A stretch of 64,000 bases of DNA from Thalassomonas sp. M1454 (GCF_007097525.1 NZ_VKDD01000009.1:1-64000), one strand, 5' to 3'. Positions 7,518-17,936 are shown, numbered from the stretch's first letter. Notes: generated by a model from the letters alone, not told the origin. Numbers and translations: made by a program.

Positions 7518-10316
7518 ATGAGCTTATATTTAGAATACCTTAAAGACATTGAAAGTCGTAAAAACGATCTTGGATTGGCCCCTCTGCCAATTGATTCTGC
7601 TGATTTATTATCTGAAATTATTGCGCAAATCAAAGATACTGAAAATGAGTACCGTGCAGAGTCACTTAACTTCTTTATTTATAACACCTTACCAGGTACT
7701 ACAAGTGCCGCTGGTGTAAAGGCTGCTTTCCTAAAAGAGATCATCTTAGGTCAATCTAGCGTTGCAGAGATCACTGCTGAGTTTGCTTTTGAATTGTTAT
7801 CACACATGAAAGGTGGTCCTTCAATCGAAGCTCTTCTTGATTTAGCATTATCTGACGATGCATCAGTAGCAAACCAAGCTGCTGACGTGTTAAAAACACA
7901 AGTATTCCTTTACGACGCAGATATGGCTCGCATCGAAGCAGCATTTAAAGCGGGTAACGCAATTGCTAAAGACCTATTAGAAAGCTACGCACAAGCAGAG
8001 TTCTTTACTAAGCTTCCTGACGTAGAAGAAAAAATTGAAGTTGTAACTTACATTGCTGGTGAAGGTGATATCTCAACTGATTTACTTTCTCCTGGTCATC
8101 AAGCGCACTCTCGTGCTGACCGTGAATTACACGGCAAGTGTATGATAACTGAAGAAGCGCAAGAAGAAATACAAGCATTACAAGCTAAGCACCCGAATGC
8201 AAAAGTAATGCTTATCGCTGAAAAAGGCACTATGGGTGTTGGTTCTTCTCGTATGTCTGGTGTAAACAACGTTGCTCTTTGGGCTGGTAAGCAAGCAAGC
8301 CCATACGTACCATTTATTAACATTGCTCCAGTAGTTGCAGGTACGAATGGTATCGCGCCTATTTTCTTAACCACTGTTGATGTTACTGGTGGTATCGGTC
8401 TTGACCTTAAAAACTGGGTAAATAAAGTTGATGCCAACGGCAATAATGTTGTTGACGAAAATGGCGACCCAGTATTAGAAGAAGCGTACTCTGTAGCGAC
8501 TGGCACAGTATTAACGATTGATACTAAAGCTAAGAAATTATACAACGGCGATGAAGAGCTAGTTGATATTTCATCAGCATTTACTCCGCAAAAAGTAGAG
8601 TTTATGAAAGCTGGCGGATCGTACGCAGTTACTTTCGGTAAAAAATTACAAACATTTGCAGCTGAAACATTAGGTGTTGCACCTGCTAGCGTATACGCAG
8701 CGTCAAAAGAAATTTCACATGAAGGTCAAGGTTTAACAGCTGTTGAAAAAATCTTTAACCGTAATGCGGTTGGTGTTGTATCTGACTCTCCTTTACATGC
8801 TGGTTCAAACGTTCGTGTTAAAGTAAACATTGTTGGTTCTCAAGACACAACAGGTCCTATGACATGTCAGGAATTAGAAGCAATGGCTGCTTCTACTATT
8901 TCTCCATTAGTAGATGGTGCATACCAATCAGGTTGTCATACAGCATCAGTTTGGGATAGCAAAGCACAAGCGAACATTCCTAAACTAATGGCATTTATGA
9001 ACAAGTTTGGTTTGATCACTGCACGTGATCCTAAAGGTAAATATCATGCAATGACTGATGTTATTCATAAAGTATTGAATGATATTACCGTTGACGACCG
9101 CGCTATCATCATTGGTGGTGACTCACATACTCGTATGTCTAAAGGCGTAGCCTTTGGTGCCGATTCAGGTACAGTTGCTATTGCACTTGCCACTGGTGAA
9201 TCTGCAATGCCAATCCCTGAGTCTGTAAAAGTTACATTTAAAGGTAACATGAAAGGCCATATGGATTTCCGTGATGTTGTTCACTCAACACAAGCACAAA
9301 TGCTTAAGCAATTTGGCGGCGAGAACGTTTTCCAAGGTCGTATTATTGAAGTACATATTGGTACATTAATGGCTGACCAAGCGTTTACATTTACCGATTG
9401 GTCTGCAGAAATGAAAGCTAAAGCGTCAATCTGTATTTCAAACGATGAAACACTAGTTAAATCTATCGAGCTTGCTAAGAGCCGTATCCAAATTATGATC
9501 AATAAGGGTATGGAAAACGAAGCAGGCACATTAGCAGGATTAATTGCTTTAGCTGATAAGCGTATCGAAGAAGTTAAATCAGGCGCTCAACCTGCTCTAG
9601 CACCGGATGAGAATGCTAAGTACTACGCAGAAGTTGTTGTAGATCTTGATTCAATCGACGAGCCAATGATTGCTGATCCTGATGTGAACAACGAAGACGT
9701 ATCTAAGCGTTACACGCACGATGTTATTCGTCCAGTATCATACTACGACGGTAAGCCAGTAGATTTAGGTTTTGTTGGTTCATGTATGGTTCACAAAGGT
9801 GATATGCAAATTATCGCGCAAATGTTCCGCAACCTTGAAAAACAAAACGGTAGCATTTCATTTAAAGCACCACTAGTTGTTGCGCCACCAACGTACAACA
9901 TTGTTGATGAGCTTAAAGCTGAAGGTGACTGGGAAATTCTACAAAAGTACTCAGGTTTTGAATTTGATGATGCCGCACCTAAAAATGCAGCACGTACTAA
10001 GTACGAAAACATCATGTATTTAGAACGCCCAGGTTGTAACTTATGTATGGGTAACCAAGAGAAAGCTGAGCCTGGTGACACTGTTATTGCTACATCAACG
10101 CGTTTATTCCAAGGTCGTGTTGTAGCAGATAGCGCTGAGAAGAAAGGTGAATCACTACTTGGTTCAACGCCATTAGTGGTACTTTCAACTATGCTAGGTC
10201 GTTTCCCAACTATGGATGAGTACAAGTCTGCTGTAGAAGGCATTGACTTAACTAAGTTCACTCCTCCTACAGAAGAAATGACGACTAAGTTTGCTGTACC
10301 AATTAAAATGGTATAA
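7518..10316 (+). CDS. second AcnB-family aconitate hydratase, long form
   Basis: This 932-residue protein has AcnB domain order and all three iron-sulfur ligands: Cys756 (GSCMVH), Cys840 and Cys843 (GCNLCMG). It also keeps SQDTTGPMT and GGDSHTRMSKGVAFGADSG. It is ~67 residues longer than classical AcnB. The extra length includes a segment around residues 297-350 (NKVDANGNNVVDENGDPVLE) that looks like an acidic surface insertion. An AGAGAGAG-type Shine-Dalgarno sequence precedes the ATG. A strong terminator follows, so it is a single-gene unit. Long AcnB forms occur in other bacterial lineages, so this copy may be an old duplication or an acquired gene. Likely roles are a second aconitase or the methylcitrate-cycle hydratase; the sequence alone does not decide. 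Confidence 0.9.
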   Translation: MSLYLEYLKDIESRKNDLGLAPLPIDSADLLSEIIAQIKDTENEYRAESLNFFIYNTLPGTTSAAGVKAAFLKEIILGQSSVAEITAEFAFELLSHMKGGPSIEALLDLALSDDASVANQAADVLKTQVFLYDADMARIEAAFKAGNAIAKDLLESYAQAEFFTKLPDVEEKIEVVTYIAGEGDISTDLLSPGHQAHSRADRELHGKCMITEEAQEEIQALQAKHPNAKVMLIAEKGTMGVGSSRMSGVNNVALWAGKQASPYVPFINIAPVVAGTNGIAPIFLTTVDVTGGIGLDLKNWVNKVDANGNNVVDENGDPVLEEAYSVATGTVLTIDTKAKKLYNGDEELVDISSAFTPQKVEFMKAGGSYAVTFGKKLQTFAAETLGVAPASVYAASKEISHEGQGLTAVEKIFNRNAVGVVSDSPLHAGSNVRVKVNIVGSQDTTGPMTCQELEAMAASTISPLVDGAYQSGCHTASVWDSKAQANIPKLMAFMNKFGLITARDPKGKYHAMTDVIHKVLNDITVDDRAIIIGGDSHTRMSKGVAFGADSGTVAIALATGESAMPIPESVKVTFKGNMKGHMDFRDVVHSTQAQMLKQFGGENVFQGRIIEVHIGTLMADQAFTFTDWSAEMKAKASICISNDETLVKSIELAKSRIQIMINKGMENEAGTLAGLIALADKRIEEVKSGAQPALAPDENAKYYAEVVVDLDSIDEPMIADPDVNNEDVSKRYTHDVIRPVSYYDGKPVDLGFVGSCMVHKGDMQIIAQMFRNLEKQNGSISFKAPLVVAPPTYNIVDELKAEGDWEILQKYSGFEFDDAAPKNAARTKYENIMYLERPGCNLCMGNQEKAEPGDTVIATSTRLFQGRVVADSAEKKGESLLGSTPLVVLSTMLGRFPTMDEYKSAVEGIDLTKFTPPTEEMTTKFAVPIKMV

Positions 10317-10370
10317 AACAAAGTATGTAAATTTCTATTTTAGCTGATAAGGTAGTATAAAAGTTAATAA

Positions 10371-10397
10371 GGGTTACTTAGATAGTAACCCTTTTTT
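10371..10397 (+). terminator. intrinsic terminator after long acnB paralogue
   Basis: GGGTTACT, a five-base loop and AGTAACCC are followed by seven T residues. This is a canonical rho-independent terminator 55 bp after the stop codon. Confidence 0.92.
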
Positions 10398-10449
10398 TGT
10401 GGGTAAATAATCTGTCGCTTTACTAATAATAGCAAGTCAGGGGAATTTT

Positions 10450-11550
10450 ATGGCTAATAACAACAACATCGCTATACCATCACAACAAGTAATTGATACC
10501 GTTATAAAAATTATCGCTATCGTACTACTGGGTACTTGGTGCTTCGACATCATCCGTCCATTTATCTTACCTATGGCGTGGGGAGCCATCATTGCCACAG
10601 CATTGTTTCCACTGTTTAATAAAATGGTTAGTTTATTTGGCAATAGAATAAAAGCCGCAGCCACAGTATTTGCCATTGTCGGTATATCAATATTAGTTAT
10701 TCCAACCATAATCTTTGGCGGCTCAGCCATTGAATCAATATCCGCAGTTTCAGAGCAATTGAAGGAAGGAGCACTAGTTATCCCTCATCCTGACGTGAGT
10801 GTAAAAGACTGGCCTTTTATTGGTGAAAAGACATATATAGCCTGGGAAACGGCAGCGACTAACTTAGAAGCTTTTACTGATCAGTATTCTGAACAAATTA
10901 AAAATACTATATCTACACTTTTGGGAGCTGTTGCTAGTTTTGGTGGCATAATATTTCAATTTATTTTTTCAATGCTCATTGCTGCTATGTTTTTAGCAAA
11001 TTCTGAATCTTGTATTAAAGGCTGCCATAGTTTTTTTAAGCGATTAATGGGAAACAGATCTGATACAGTTCTAAAAAATACTGTCGCTACAGTGCGCTCT
11101 GTAGGTGCAGGTATTTTAGGTATTGCATTTACCCAAGCAATGCTTGCCGGAGTTGGTTTAGTCCTAGCCGATATTCCCGCAGCAGGTTTATGGGTACTGC
11201 TAGTGCTATTAGTTGCGATAGTGCAATTACCACCAATCCTTATTTTAGGGCCTATTGCAGCATATTACTTCTCAATTGCTGACACTACACCAGCCGTAAT
11301 ATTTTTAGTTTGGTCATTACTAGTGAGTGCTAGTGATGCTGTTTTAAAACCAATATTATTAGGTAGAGGGACTGACATTCCTATGTTGGTTATACTTATT
11401 GGCGCAATTGGAGGAATGATATTTTCTGGTATTATTGGCTTATTTACCGGTGCCGTAATTTTATCTTTAGGCTACCAATTGATGCTTATGTGGCTTGAGC
11501 AAGGTTCAACTGAAGATGAACAAAGTATTGAGCCAACGACAAAATTTTAA
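10450..11550 (+). CDS. AI-2E/PerM family membrane permease
   Basis: The 366-residue protein has about seven or eight hydrophobic helices: two near residues 17-55, one at 70-92, and a C-terminal cluster from 150 to 350. This matches the AI-2E transporter (UPF0118/PerM) family in length and pattern. The family motif region LPPILILGPIAAYYF and the terminal GAIGGMIFSGIIGLFTGAVILSLGY are typical. Members have been proposed to export autoinducer-2 or act as Na+/H+ antiporters; the substrate here is unknown. AGGGGAA lies 6 bases before the start. It is monocistronic, convergent with lpdA across a shared terminator. Confidence 0.85.
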   Translation: MANNNNIAIPSQQVIDTVIKIIAIVLLGTWCFDIIRPFILPMAWGAIIATALFPLFNKMVSLFGNRIKAAATVFAIVGISILVIPTIIFGGSAIESISAVSEQLKEGALVIPHPDVSVKDWPFIGEKTYIAWETAATNLEAFTDQYSEQIKNTISTLLGAVASFGGIIFQFIFSMLIAAMFLANSESCIKGCHSFFKRLMGNRSDTVLKNTVATVRSVGAGILGIAFTQAMLAGVGLVLADIPAAGLWVLLVLLVAIVQLPPILILGPIAAYYFSIADTTPAVIFLVWSLLVSASDAVLKPILLGRGTDIPMLVILIGAIGGMIFSGIIGLFTGAVILSLGYQLMLMWLEQGSTEDEQSIEPTTKF

Positions 11551-11608
11551 GCTGAGGATACTTTTAATAAAAAGCTATCAAACTTCAATAAAATAGAAAG
11601 CTACAAAC

Positions 11609-11636
11609 AAAAACGCCAGCATAAGCTGGCGTTTTT
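11609..11636. terminator. bidirectional intrinsic terminator
   Basis: AAACGCCAGC, ATAA loop and GCTGGCGTTTTT form a GC-rich hairpin with A and T flanks. It serves the permease gene from the left and lpdA from the right. Confidence 0.92.
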
Positions 11637-11657
11637 AATGTTCTACTCTAGGAAGAG

Positions 11658-13091
11658 TTACTTTTTCTTCTTAACCGCTTTAGGGTTAGGTAAATCAGTA
11701 ATTGAACCTTCAAAGATTTCAGATGCTAAACCGATTGACTCGTTAAGCGTTGGGTGAGCATGAATCGTTAATGCTAAATCTTCAGCATCAGCGCCCATTT
11801 CAACCGCTAAACAAACTTCACCAAGCATTTCACCAGCGTTGATACCTACGATAGCACCACCAAGTACACGACCAGTTTCTTTTTCGAAGATCATCTTAGT
11901 TTTACCTTCAGTACGTGCTGAAGCAATTGCACGACCAGAAGCCGCCCAAGGGAAGTTAGCAACTTCGATATTTAAACCTTGCTCTTTTGCTTCACGCTCA
12001 GTAATACCAACCCAAGCCATTTCTGGATCAGTGTAAGCAATTGAAGGGATACAACGAGGGTCAAATACGTGTTTCTTACCAGCAATAACTTCAGCAGCAC
12101 AATGTGCTTCATGAACAGCTTTATGAGCAAGCATAGGTTGACCAACAACATCACCGATAGCGAAGATGTGAGGTACATTAGTACGTAATTCGTTAGATAC
12201 GTTGATAAAACCACGCTCGTCAACATTAACGCCAGCTTTATCAGCTGCAACTAAGTGACCATTTGGCTTACGGCCAACAGCAACTAAGATCTTGTCGTAA
12301 CGAACTTGACCTTCTGGTGCTTTTTTACCTTCAAAAGTAACGTATAAACCGTCTTCTTTCGCTTCAACAGCAACAACTTTAGTAGACAACATGATGTTGA
12401 ACTTTTTCTTGTTGTAGTTAGTGTAAACTTTAACTATGTCTTTATCAGCAGCAGGTACTAACTGGTCAGCAAACTCAACAACAGAAACGTTAGAGCCTAA
12501 TGCTGAGTATACAGTACCCATTTCTAAACCGATGATACCACCACCAAGTACTAACATTTCACCTGGAACGTCTTGTAATTCAAGCGCACCAGTTGAATCG
12601 ATAACGCGAGGGTCATCGTTAGGGATAAATGGTAAATCGATTACTGAAGAGCCAGCTGCAATAATTGCGTTGTCGAAAGTAATGTTAGTTACAGTGCCGT
12701 CAGCGCCTTCAACAGCAATAGTTTTGTCAGAAGTAAACTTACCGTAACCTGTTACTGTGTTAACTTTACGAGCTTTAGACATACCGCCTAAACCACCAGT
12801 TAATTGACCAATAACGTCTTCTTTCCAGCTGCGAATTTTATCTAAATCGATTTTTGGTGCGCCAAAAGTAACACCATGAGATGCCATAGCTGCAGCATCA
12901 TCAATTACTTTAGCAACATGAAGTAATGCTTTAGATGGGATACAACCAACGTTTAAACAAACGCCACCTAGGGTTTCGCGACTTTCTACTAGTACAACGT
13001 CTAAACCTAGATCGGCAGCACGGAATGCTGCAGAATAACCACCAGGGCCAGCGCCTAAAACAACGACTTGAGTTTTAATATCGTTACTCAT
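11658..13091 (-). CDS. lpdA: dihydrolipoyl dehydrogenase (E3)
   Basis: E3 reoxidises dihydrolipoamide with NAD+ for the pyruvate and 2-oxoglutarate dehydrogenase complexes. The 477-residue sequence has the FAD motif GAGPGG at 13-18, the redox disulfide Cys45/Cys50 in GGVCLNVGCIPSK, an NAD-binding motif GGGIIGLEMG and the C-terminal catalytic HAHPTLNES. It lies downstream of aceF but 325 bp away, with a hairpin in the gap, so it probably has its own promoter, as in E. coli. It ends in a lysine-rich tail (VKKKK). Identification is secure. Confidence 0.97.
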   Translation of the reverse strand: MSNDIKTQVVVLGAGPGGYSAAFRAADLGLDVVLVESRETLGGVCLNVGCIPSKALLHVAKVIDDAAAMASHGVTFGAPKIDLDKIRSWKEDVIGQLTGGLGGMSKARKVNTVTGYGKFTSDKTIAVEGADGTVTNITFDNAIIAAGSSVIDLPFIPNDDPRVIDSTGALELQDVPGEMLVLGGGIIGLEMGTVYSALGSNVSVVEFADQLVPAADKDIVKVYTNYNKKKFNIMLSTKVVAVEAKEDGLYVTFEGKKAPEGQVRYDKILVAVGRKPNGHLVAADKAGVNVDERGFINVSNELRTNVPHIFAIGDVVGQPMLAHKAVHEAHCAAEVIAGKKHVFDPRCIPSIAYTDPEMAWVGITEREAKEQGLNIEVANFPWAASGRAIASARTEGKTKMIFEKETGRVLGGAIVGINAGEMLGEVCLAVEMGADAEDLALTIHAHPTLNESIGLASEIFEGSITDLPNPKAVKKKK

Positions 13092-13382
13092 GTTAACCTC
13101 AAAAATTTTTATATTTATTTGACCAACTCATGTCAGCCAAGCTGATACCCGAAGGTATAAATTCTGTCATTGCAGCTTATTAAACCCTTACGGTTAATTG
13201 CTGCAACATTTGCCTTGCATTATCAAACACTATTACTTGGCATTTTCGCACGCAAGTTTACCGTGTGTGATAATAAATCGCCAATAAAACTGTAAAAAAT
13301 TAGACTTAAGTCTCTACTTTTATGTAAAAATTTTAATCCAATGCTATTCAGCTTTAAATGATAATTGTTAGTTTTCTAAAAC
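13092..13382 (-). promoter_or_regulatory. lpdA upstream region with 12-bp palindrome
   Basis: This gap separates aceF from lpdA. On the minus strand TTTACA followed 17 bp later by TTATCA (about 13265-13295) is a plausible lpdA promoter. Just upstream is a perfect 12-bp palindrome AGACTTAAGTCT at 13302-13313, a candidate operator. No PdhR-type site is visible. The promoter call is tentative. Confidence 0.4.
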
Positions 13383-13410
13383 GCGATGTAATGCATCAGC
13401 ATTACATCGC
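13383..13410 (-). terminator. 12-bp stem hairpin after aceF
   Basis: GCGATGTAATGC and GCATTACATCGC form a perfect 12-bp stem with a four-base loop, 7 bp beyond the aceF stop codon. The minus-strand trailer is GTTTTAG, a short T tract, so it probably terminates or attenuates aceEF transcription ahead of lpdA. Confidence 0.65.
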
Positions 13411-13416
13411 TATCAA

Positions 13417-15081
13417 TTATAAAATTAATTGACGGATATCACTCATTACTGATGATAAATGCACAGTAAAGCGTGCCGCTAATGCACCATCAATCACACG
13501 GTGATCGTATGACATTGATAATGGCAACATTAGTTTTGGTTCAAACTCTTTACCGTTCCACTTAGGTTTCATTTCAGATTTAGATACACCTAAAATAGCC
13601 ACCTCTGGTGCGTTAACGATTGGCGTAAATGCCGTACCGCCAATACCACCAAGAGAAGATATAGTAAAACAACCACCTTGCATATCAGCAGCTTTTAACT
13701 TGCCATCACGAGCTTTAATACTAATTTCTAAAAGCTCTTTTGATAACTGGTGAATACCTTTTTTATCTACATCACGAACAACTGGTACAACTAAACCGTT
13801 AGGCGTATCTACCGCTACACCAATATTGATGTATTTTTTCATGATTAAGCTTTCGCCGTCTTCACTCAAGCTTGAGTTGAATACAGGGAATTCACGTAAT
13901 GCATCAGCTGCAGCTTTTAAAATAAACACTAGAGGCGTAATTTTAAAACCAAGCTTTTTCTTCTCAGCAATAACGTTTTGTTCTTTACGGAATGCTTCAA
14001 CGTTAGTGATATCGGCTTCATCAAACTGAGTAACGTGTGGGATAGTAACCCAGTTACGGTGTAAGAATGGACCAGAGATTTTTTGAATACGTGATAAAGG
14101 CTTAGTTTCAATTTCACCAAACTTAGAGAAATCAATCGCTTTAGCGCTAACAACTTGCAAGCCACCTTCGCCACCAGCAACTGATGTATTAGCAGTGGCT
14201 TTAGGGCGAGATAATTCGTATTTAACGTACGATTGAACATCTTCTTTTAAGATACGGCCTTTGTTACCTGTACCTTTAACAAGCGTTAAATCAACACCAA
14301 ATTCACGACCAATACGGCGAATTGAAGGTGATGCGTAAATATGACCTTGGCTTTGCTTAGTACCAGCACTTGGGTGATGTGGTACTGGTGCAGCTTTTGG
14401 CGCAGCTGGTGCAGAAGGAGCTACAACGGTAGTCTCTTTTACCGGAGCAGGCGCCGCAACAGGTGCTGGTGCTGGAGCTGCTGCGTCTGAAGATGTTTCA
14501 AGCATAATCACTAAGCTACCTTGCTTAACTTTATCGCCAGCAGCAACTTTAACTTCAACTACTGTACCCGCTTCAGGACATGGTACATCCATAGTCGCTT
14601 TGTCAGTTTCTAAAGTAATTAAACCATCTTCTGCTTCAATAACATCGCCAGCAGCAACTAATACTTCGATAACGTCAACTTCGCCGTCTTCGCCAATATC
14701 AGGAACAACAACTTCAATGACTGCACTTGCCGCAGGAGCTGCAACTGGTGCAGCTTCAACAACAGGAGCCTCAACAACTGGTGCAGGCTCTGGAGCAGCC
14801 GGTGCTGCAGGAGCTTCAACTTCAGCAGCTGGTGCATCTGCGCCAGCTACTTCAATCATAACAACCAAGTCGCCTTCGTTGATCTTGTCACCAACAGCTA
14901 CTTTAATTTCTGTGATAGTGCCTGCAAAAGGCGCAGGAATATCCATAGAAGCTTTATCAGTTTCAACACTAACTAGCGCATCTTCAGCTTCTACTGTGTC
15001 ACCAACAGCAACACATAGTTCAATGATTTCAACTTCATCGCCACCTACATCAGGGACTAGAACTTGTTTAATATCAGACAT
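13417..15081 (-). CDS. aceF: pyruvate dehydrogenase dihydrolipoyl acetyltransferase (E2)
   Basis: E2 transfers the acetyl group from lipoamide to CoA and forms the core of the complex. The 554-residue protein has two lipoyl domains with ETDKA(S/T)MD motifs, lipoylated lysines Lys43 and Lys161. Alanine/proline-rich linkers follow each, then an E1/E3-binding domain at about 248-285 ([16 protein letters not shown]). The catalytic acetyltransferase domain ends with DHRVIDGA. E. coli AceF has three lipoyl domains; two is a common variant. A GGAAA motif precedes the start. aceE lies only 22 bp upstream, so the two are co-transcribed. Confidence 0.97.
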   Translation of the reverse strand: MSDIKQVLVPDVGGDEVEIIELCVAVGDTVEAEDALVSVETDKASMDIPAPFAGTITEIKVAVGDKINEGDLVVMIEVAGADAPAAEVEAPAAPAAPEPAPVVEAPVVEAAPVAAPAASAVIEVVVPDIGEDGEVDVIEVLVAAGDVIEAEDGLITLETDKATMDVPCPEAGTVVEVKVAAGDKVKQGSLVIMLETSSDAAAPAPAPVAAPAPVKETTVVAPSAPAAPKAAPVPHHPSAGTKQSQGHIYASPSIRRIGREFGVDLTLVKGTGNKGRILKEDVQSYVKYELSRPKATANTSVAGGEGGLQVVSAKAIDFSKFGEIETKPLSRIQKISGPFLHRNWVTIPHVTQFDEADITNVEAFRKEQNVIAEKKKLGFKITPLVFILKAAADALREFPVFNSSLSEDGESLIMKKYINIGVAVDTPNGLVVPVVRDVDKKGIHQLSKELLEISIKARDGKLKAADMQGGCFTISSLGGIGGTAFTPIVNAPEVAILGVSKSEMKPKWNGKEFEPKLMLPLSMSYDHRVIDGALAARFTVHLSSVMSDIRQLIL

Positions 15082-15103
15082 CTGTATTTTCCTTTCCAGT
15101 CAA

Positions 15104-17776
15104 TTATGCGTAAAGCGGGTTAATTTTATCAGCGTCGATACCAAAGTCTTTAATAGCTTTAGTAACTACTGACATTTTAATTTCGCCGCGCTGTGCTAAT
15201 TCGTAAAGTGAAGCAACAACAATGTAGTTGTGGTCAACTTCGAAATGACGACGTAAGTTTGCACGTGAATCACTTCGGCCAAAACCGTCAGTACCTAATA
15301 CACGGTAATCGGTATTAATGTATGCACGTAATTGGTCAGAGTAAGATTTAACGTAATCTGTTGCAGAAATAGCAGGACCATTGTCAGCGGTAATCACTTG
15401 GCTGATGTAAGGTACTTTTTGCTCTGCTTCTGGGTGAAGCATGTTGTAACGAGTCGCTTCTTGACCTTCACGAGCTAATTCATTGTATGAAGTAACTGAG
15501 TAAACATCAGATGAGATACCAAAATCGTTAGCAAGAATTTGTGCAGCAGCACGTACTTGTAACAAGATAGTACCTGAGCCCATAAGCTGAACGTTGGCTT
15601 TCGCTTTTTTGCTTGGCTTAACCGTTTCTAACTTGTAAATACCTTTAATGATTGCTTCTTCAGCATCTTTTGGCATTTCTGGGTGTTGGTAGTTCTCGTT
15701 CATTAACGTTAGGTAGAAGAAGATGTTTTCATTTTCTTCGTACATTCTACGTAAACCTTCACGAACAATAACAGCTACTTCGTAACCGTAAGTTGGATCG
15801 TAAGTAACACAGTTAGGAATAAGACCTGCTTGAATGTGTGAATGACCATCTTGGTGTTGTAAACCTTCACCGTTAAGCGTAGTACGACCTGCAGTTGCAC
15901 CTAATAAGAAACCACGTGCTTGGCTATCTGCCGCTGCCCATGCTAAGTCACCAACACGTTGGAAACCAAACATTGAGTAGTAAATGTAGAATGGGATTGT
16001 TGTTGCATTACAAGTTGAGTAAGACGTACCTGAAGCAACCCATGATGCCATTGCACCTAGCTCGTTAATACCTTCTTGTAGTACTTGACCTTTTTTGTCT
16101 TCACGGTAGTAAGCAACTTGGTCAGCATCTTGAGGTACGTATTTTTGACCTTCGTTGGCGTAAATACCAACTTGACGGAATAAACCTTCCATACCAAAAG
16201 TACGCGCTTCATCAGGAATGATAGGAACGATGCGTTTACCGATCTTCTTATCTTTTAATAAGCTGTTAAGTACACGAACAAATTGCATTGTTGATGATAC
16301 TTCACGCTCACCTGAACCTTTCAAGATAGCATCAAAAATTTTCATTTGCGGAATTTCTAATGCTTCTTCAGGTTGCTCTAAACGAGCCGGTAATGAACCA
16401 CCTAAAGTTTCACGACGTGCAGCCATGTACTTGTATTCATCACTGTCTTCTGGGAACTTGTAGAATGGTAAGTCGGCAATATCTTCATCGCTAACTGGAA
16501 TGTTAAAACGATCGCGGTATTGCTTAATAGAGTCAACGTCCATCTTCTTAACGTTATGAGCAATGTTAAGTGCTTCACCAGATGCGCCTAAACCAAAACC
16601 TTTAACCGTTTTAGCAAGAATTACTGTAGGACGACCTTTAGTTTCCATTGCTTTTTTGTATGCAGCGTAAACTTTAACAGGATCATGACCACCACGGTTT
16701 AAGCGGTAAATGTCTTCATCTGACATGTTAGCTACTAATGCAGCTGTTTCAGGGTACTTGTTGAAGAAGTTTTCACGAGTGTACTTACCACCTTTAGCTT
16801 TACAGTTTTGGTATTCACCATCTACTGTTTCGCCCATAAGCTGTAAAAGCTTACCTGAAGTGTCACGAGCAATAAGTGCATCCCAGTACGAACCCCAAAT
16901 AACTTTAACAACTTCCCAGCCTGCGCCGCGGAATGTACCTTCAAGTTCTTGGATGATTTTGCCGTTACCACGTACCGGGCCATCAAGACGTTGTAAATTA
17001 CAGTTGATCACGAAACATAAGTTATCTAAACCTTCACGAGACGCTAAACCAATAGCACCTAATGATTCTGGCTCATCTGTTTCACCGTCACCTAAGTAAC
17101 AGTAAACACGTTGGCCTGAACAGTCTTTAATACCACGGTCAGTTAAGTACTTTAAGAAACGAGCTGTGTAGATAGCTTGTAGTGGACCTAAACCCATAGA
17201 TACTGTTGGGAACTGCCAAAAATCAGGCATTAAGTGTGGGTGTGGGTATGAAGATAAACCGTTACCGTCTACTTCTTGACGGAAGTTATTCATTTGATCT
17301 TCAGTTAAACGACCTTCTAAGAAAGCACGAGAATAAATACCAGGAGAGATATGACCTTGAGCAAAAATAAAATCGCCACTGCCTTTCTCAGATGCACCTT
17401 TAAAGAAGTGGTTAAAACCAACATCATAAAGCATTGCTGAAGAAGCGAATGAACCAATGTGACCACCAAGCTCTAAATCTTTCTTAGATGCACGTAATAC
17501 TAATACTAATGCATTCCAACGAATTGCTGCACGGATACGCGCTTCAATTGTTTGGTCCGCAGGCATGTGCGGCTCTTGATTAACTGGAATAGTATTTACA
17601 TAAGCTGTTGTTGCATCAAATGGTAAATGCGTACCACCGCGACGAGCACGGTCGATTAATGATTCAAGTAATTGGTGTGCACGTGCAGGACCTTCTTGTT
17701 CAAGTACAGCTTCTAATGAATCAAGCCATTCTTGAGTTTCTTGAGGATCAATGTCGTGATTGAGTAGTTCAGTCAT
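15104..17776 (-). CDS. aceE: pyruvate dehydrogenase E1 component, homodimeric type
   Basis: E1 decarboxylates pyruvate with thiamine diphosphate and acetylates the lipoyl groups of AceF. The 890-residue length matches the homodimeric gammaproteobacterial E1 (E. coli 887). The thiamine-binding motif is visible as GDGETDEPESLGAI ending in NCNLQRLDG, and the N terminus (DIDPQETQEWLDSLEAVLEQEG) is the AceF-docking region typical of the family. It is the first gene of the aceEF unit, 160 bp downstream of pdhR on the same strand. Regulation by PdhR is expected from the operators upstream of pdhR. Confidence 0.97.
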   Translation of the reverse strand: MTELLNHDIDPQETQEWLDSLEAVLEQEGPARAHQLLESLIDRARRGGTHLPFDATTAYVNTIPVNQEPHMPADQTIEARIRAAIRWNALVLVLRASKKDLELGGHIGSFASSAMLYDVGFNHFFKGASEKGSGDFIFAQGHISPGIYSRAFLEGRLTEDQMNNFRQEVDGNGLSSYPHPHLMPDFWQFPTVSMGLGPLQAIYTARFLKYLTDRGIKDCSGQRVYCYLGDGETDEPESLGAIGLASREGLDNLCFVINCNLQRLDGPVRGNGKIIQELEGTFRGAGWEVVKVIWGSYWDALIARDTSGKLLQLMGETVDGEYQNCKAKGGKYTRENFFNKYPETAALVANMSDEDIYRLNRGGHDPVKVYAAYKKAMETKGRPTVILAKTVKGFGLGASGEALNIAHNVKKMDVDSIKQYRDRFNIPVSDEDIADLPFYKFPEDSDEYKYMAARRETLGGSLPARLEQPEEALEIPQMKIFDAILKGSGEREVSSTMQFVRVLNSLLKDKKIGKRIVPIIPDEARTFGMEGLFRQVGIYANEGQKYVPQDADQVAYYREDKKGQVLQEGINELGAMASWVASGTSYSTCNATTIPFYIYYSMFGFQRVGDLAWAAADSQARGFLLGATAGRTTLNGEGLQHQDGHSHIQAGLIPNCVTYDPTYGYEVAVIVREGLRRMYEENENIFFYLTLMNENYQHPEMPKDAEEAIIKGIYKLETVKPSKKAKANVQLMGSGTILLQVRAAAQILANDFGISSDVYSVTSYNELAREGQEATRYNMLHPEAEQKVPYISQVITADNGPAISATDYVKSYSDQLRAYINTDYRVLGTDGFGRSDSRANLRRHFEVDHNYIVVASLYELAQRGEIKMSVVTKAIKDFGIDADKINPLYA

Positions 17777-17877
17777 GTTGATTGTAAACTCCGATTATGT
17801 ATTTATGAAACGCGTACGTTTCTTTTTATATTTTTAACGGCAATAGCAATGTTGCTCTACTGCCCTACTTTTTCTTT

Positions 17878-17900
17878 AACAAACGATCTCGCTGTTTGTT
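17878..17900. other. inverted repeat between pdhR and aceE
   Basis: AACAAAC and GTTTGTT flank a nine-base centre. It lies in the 160-bp pdhR-aceE gap on the aceE 5' side, with no T tract on the minus strand. It could be an operator or a transcript structure. Significance is uncertain in AT-rich DNA. Confidence 0.3.
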
Positions 17901-17936
17901 TTATTCTTTTAAGCTGATAATTAAATTAAAAGCTTA

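Noticed and set aside
14600-15172. 190-codon Ser/Thr/Ala-rich ORF opposite aceF
   Set aside because: It is the antisense shadow of the alanine-proline-rich lipoyl linker of AceF; the low-complexity composition comes from the reverse reading of GCN codons.
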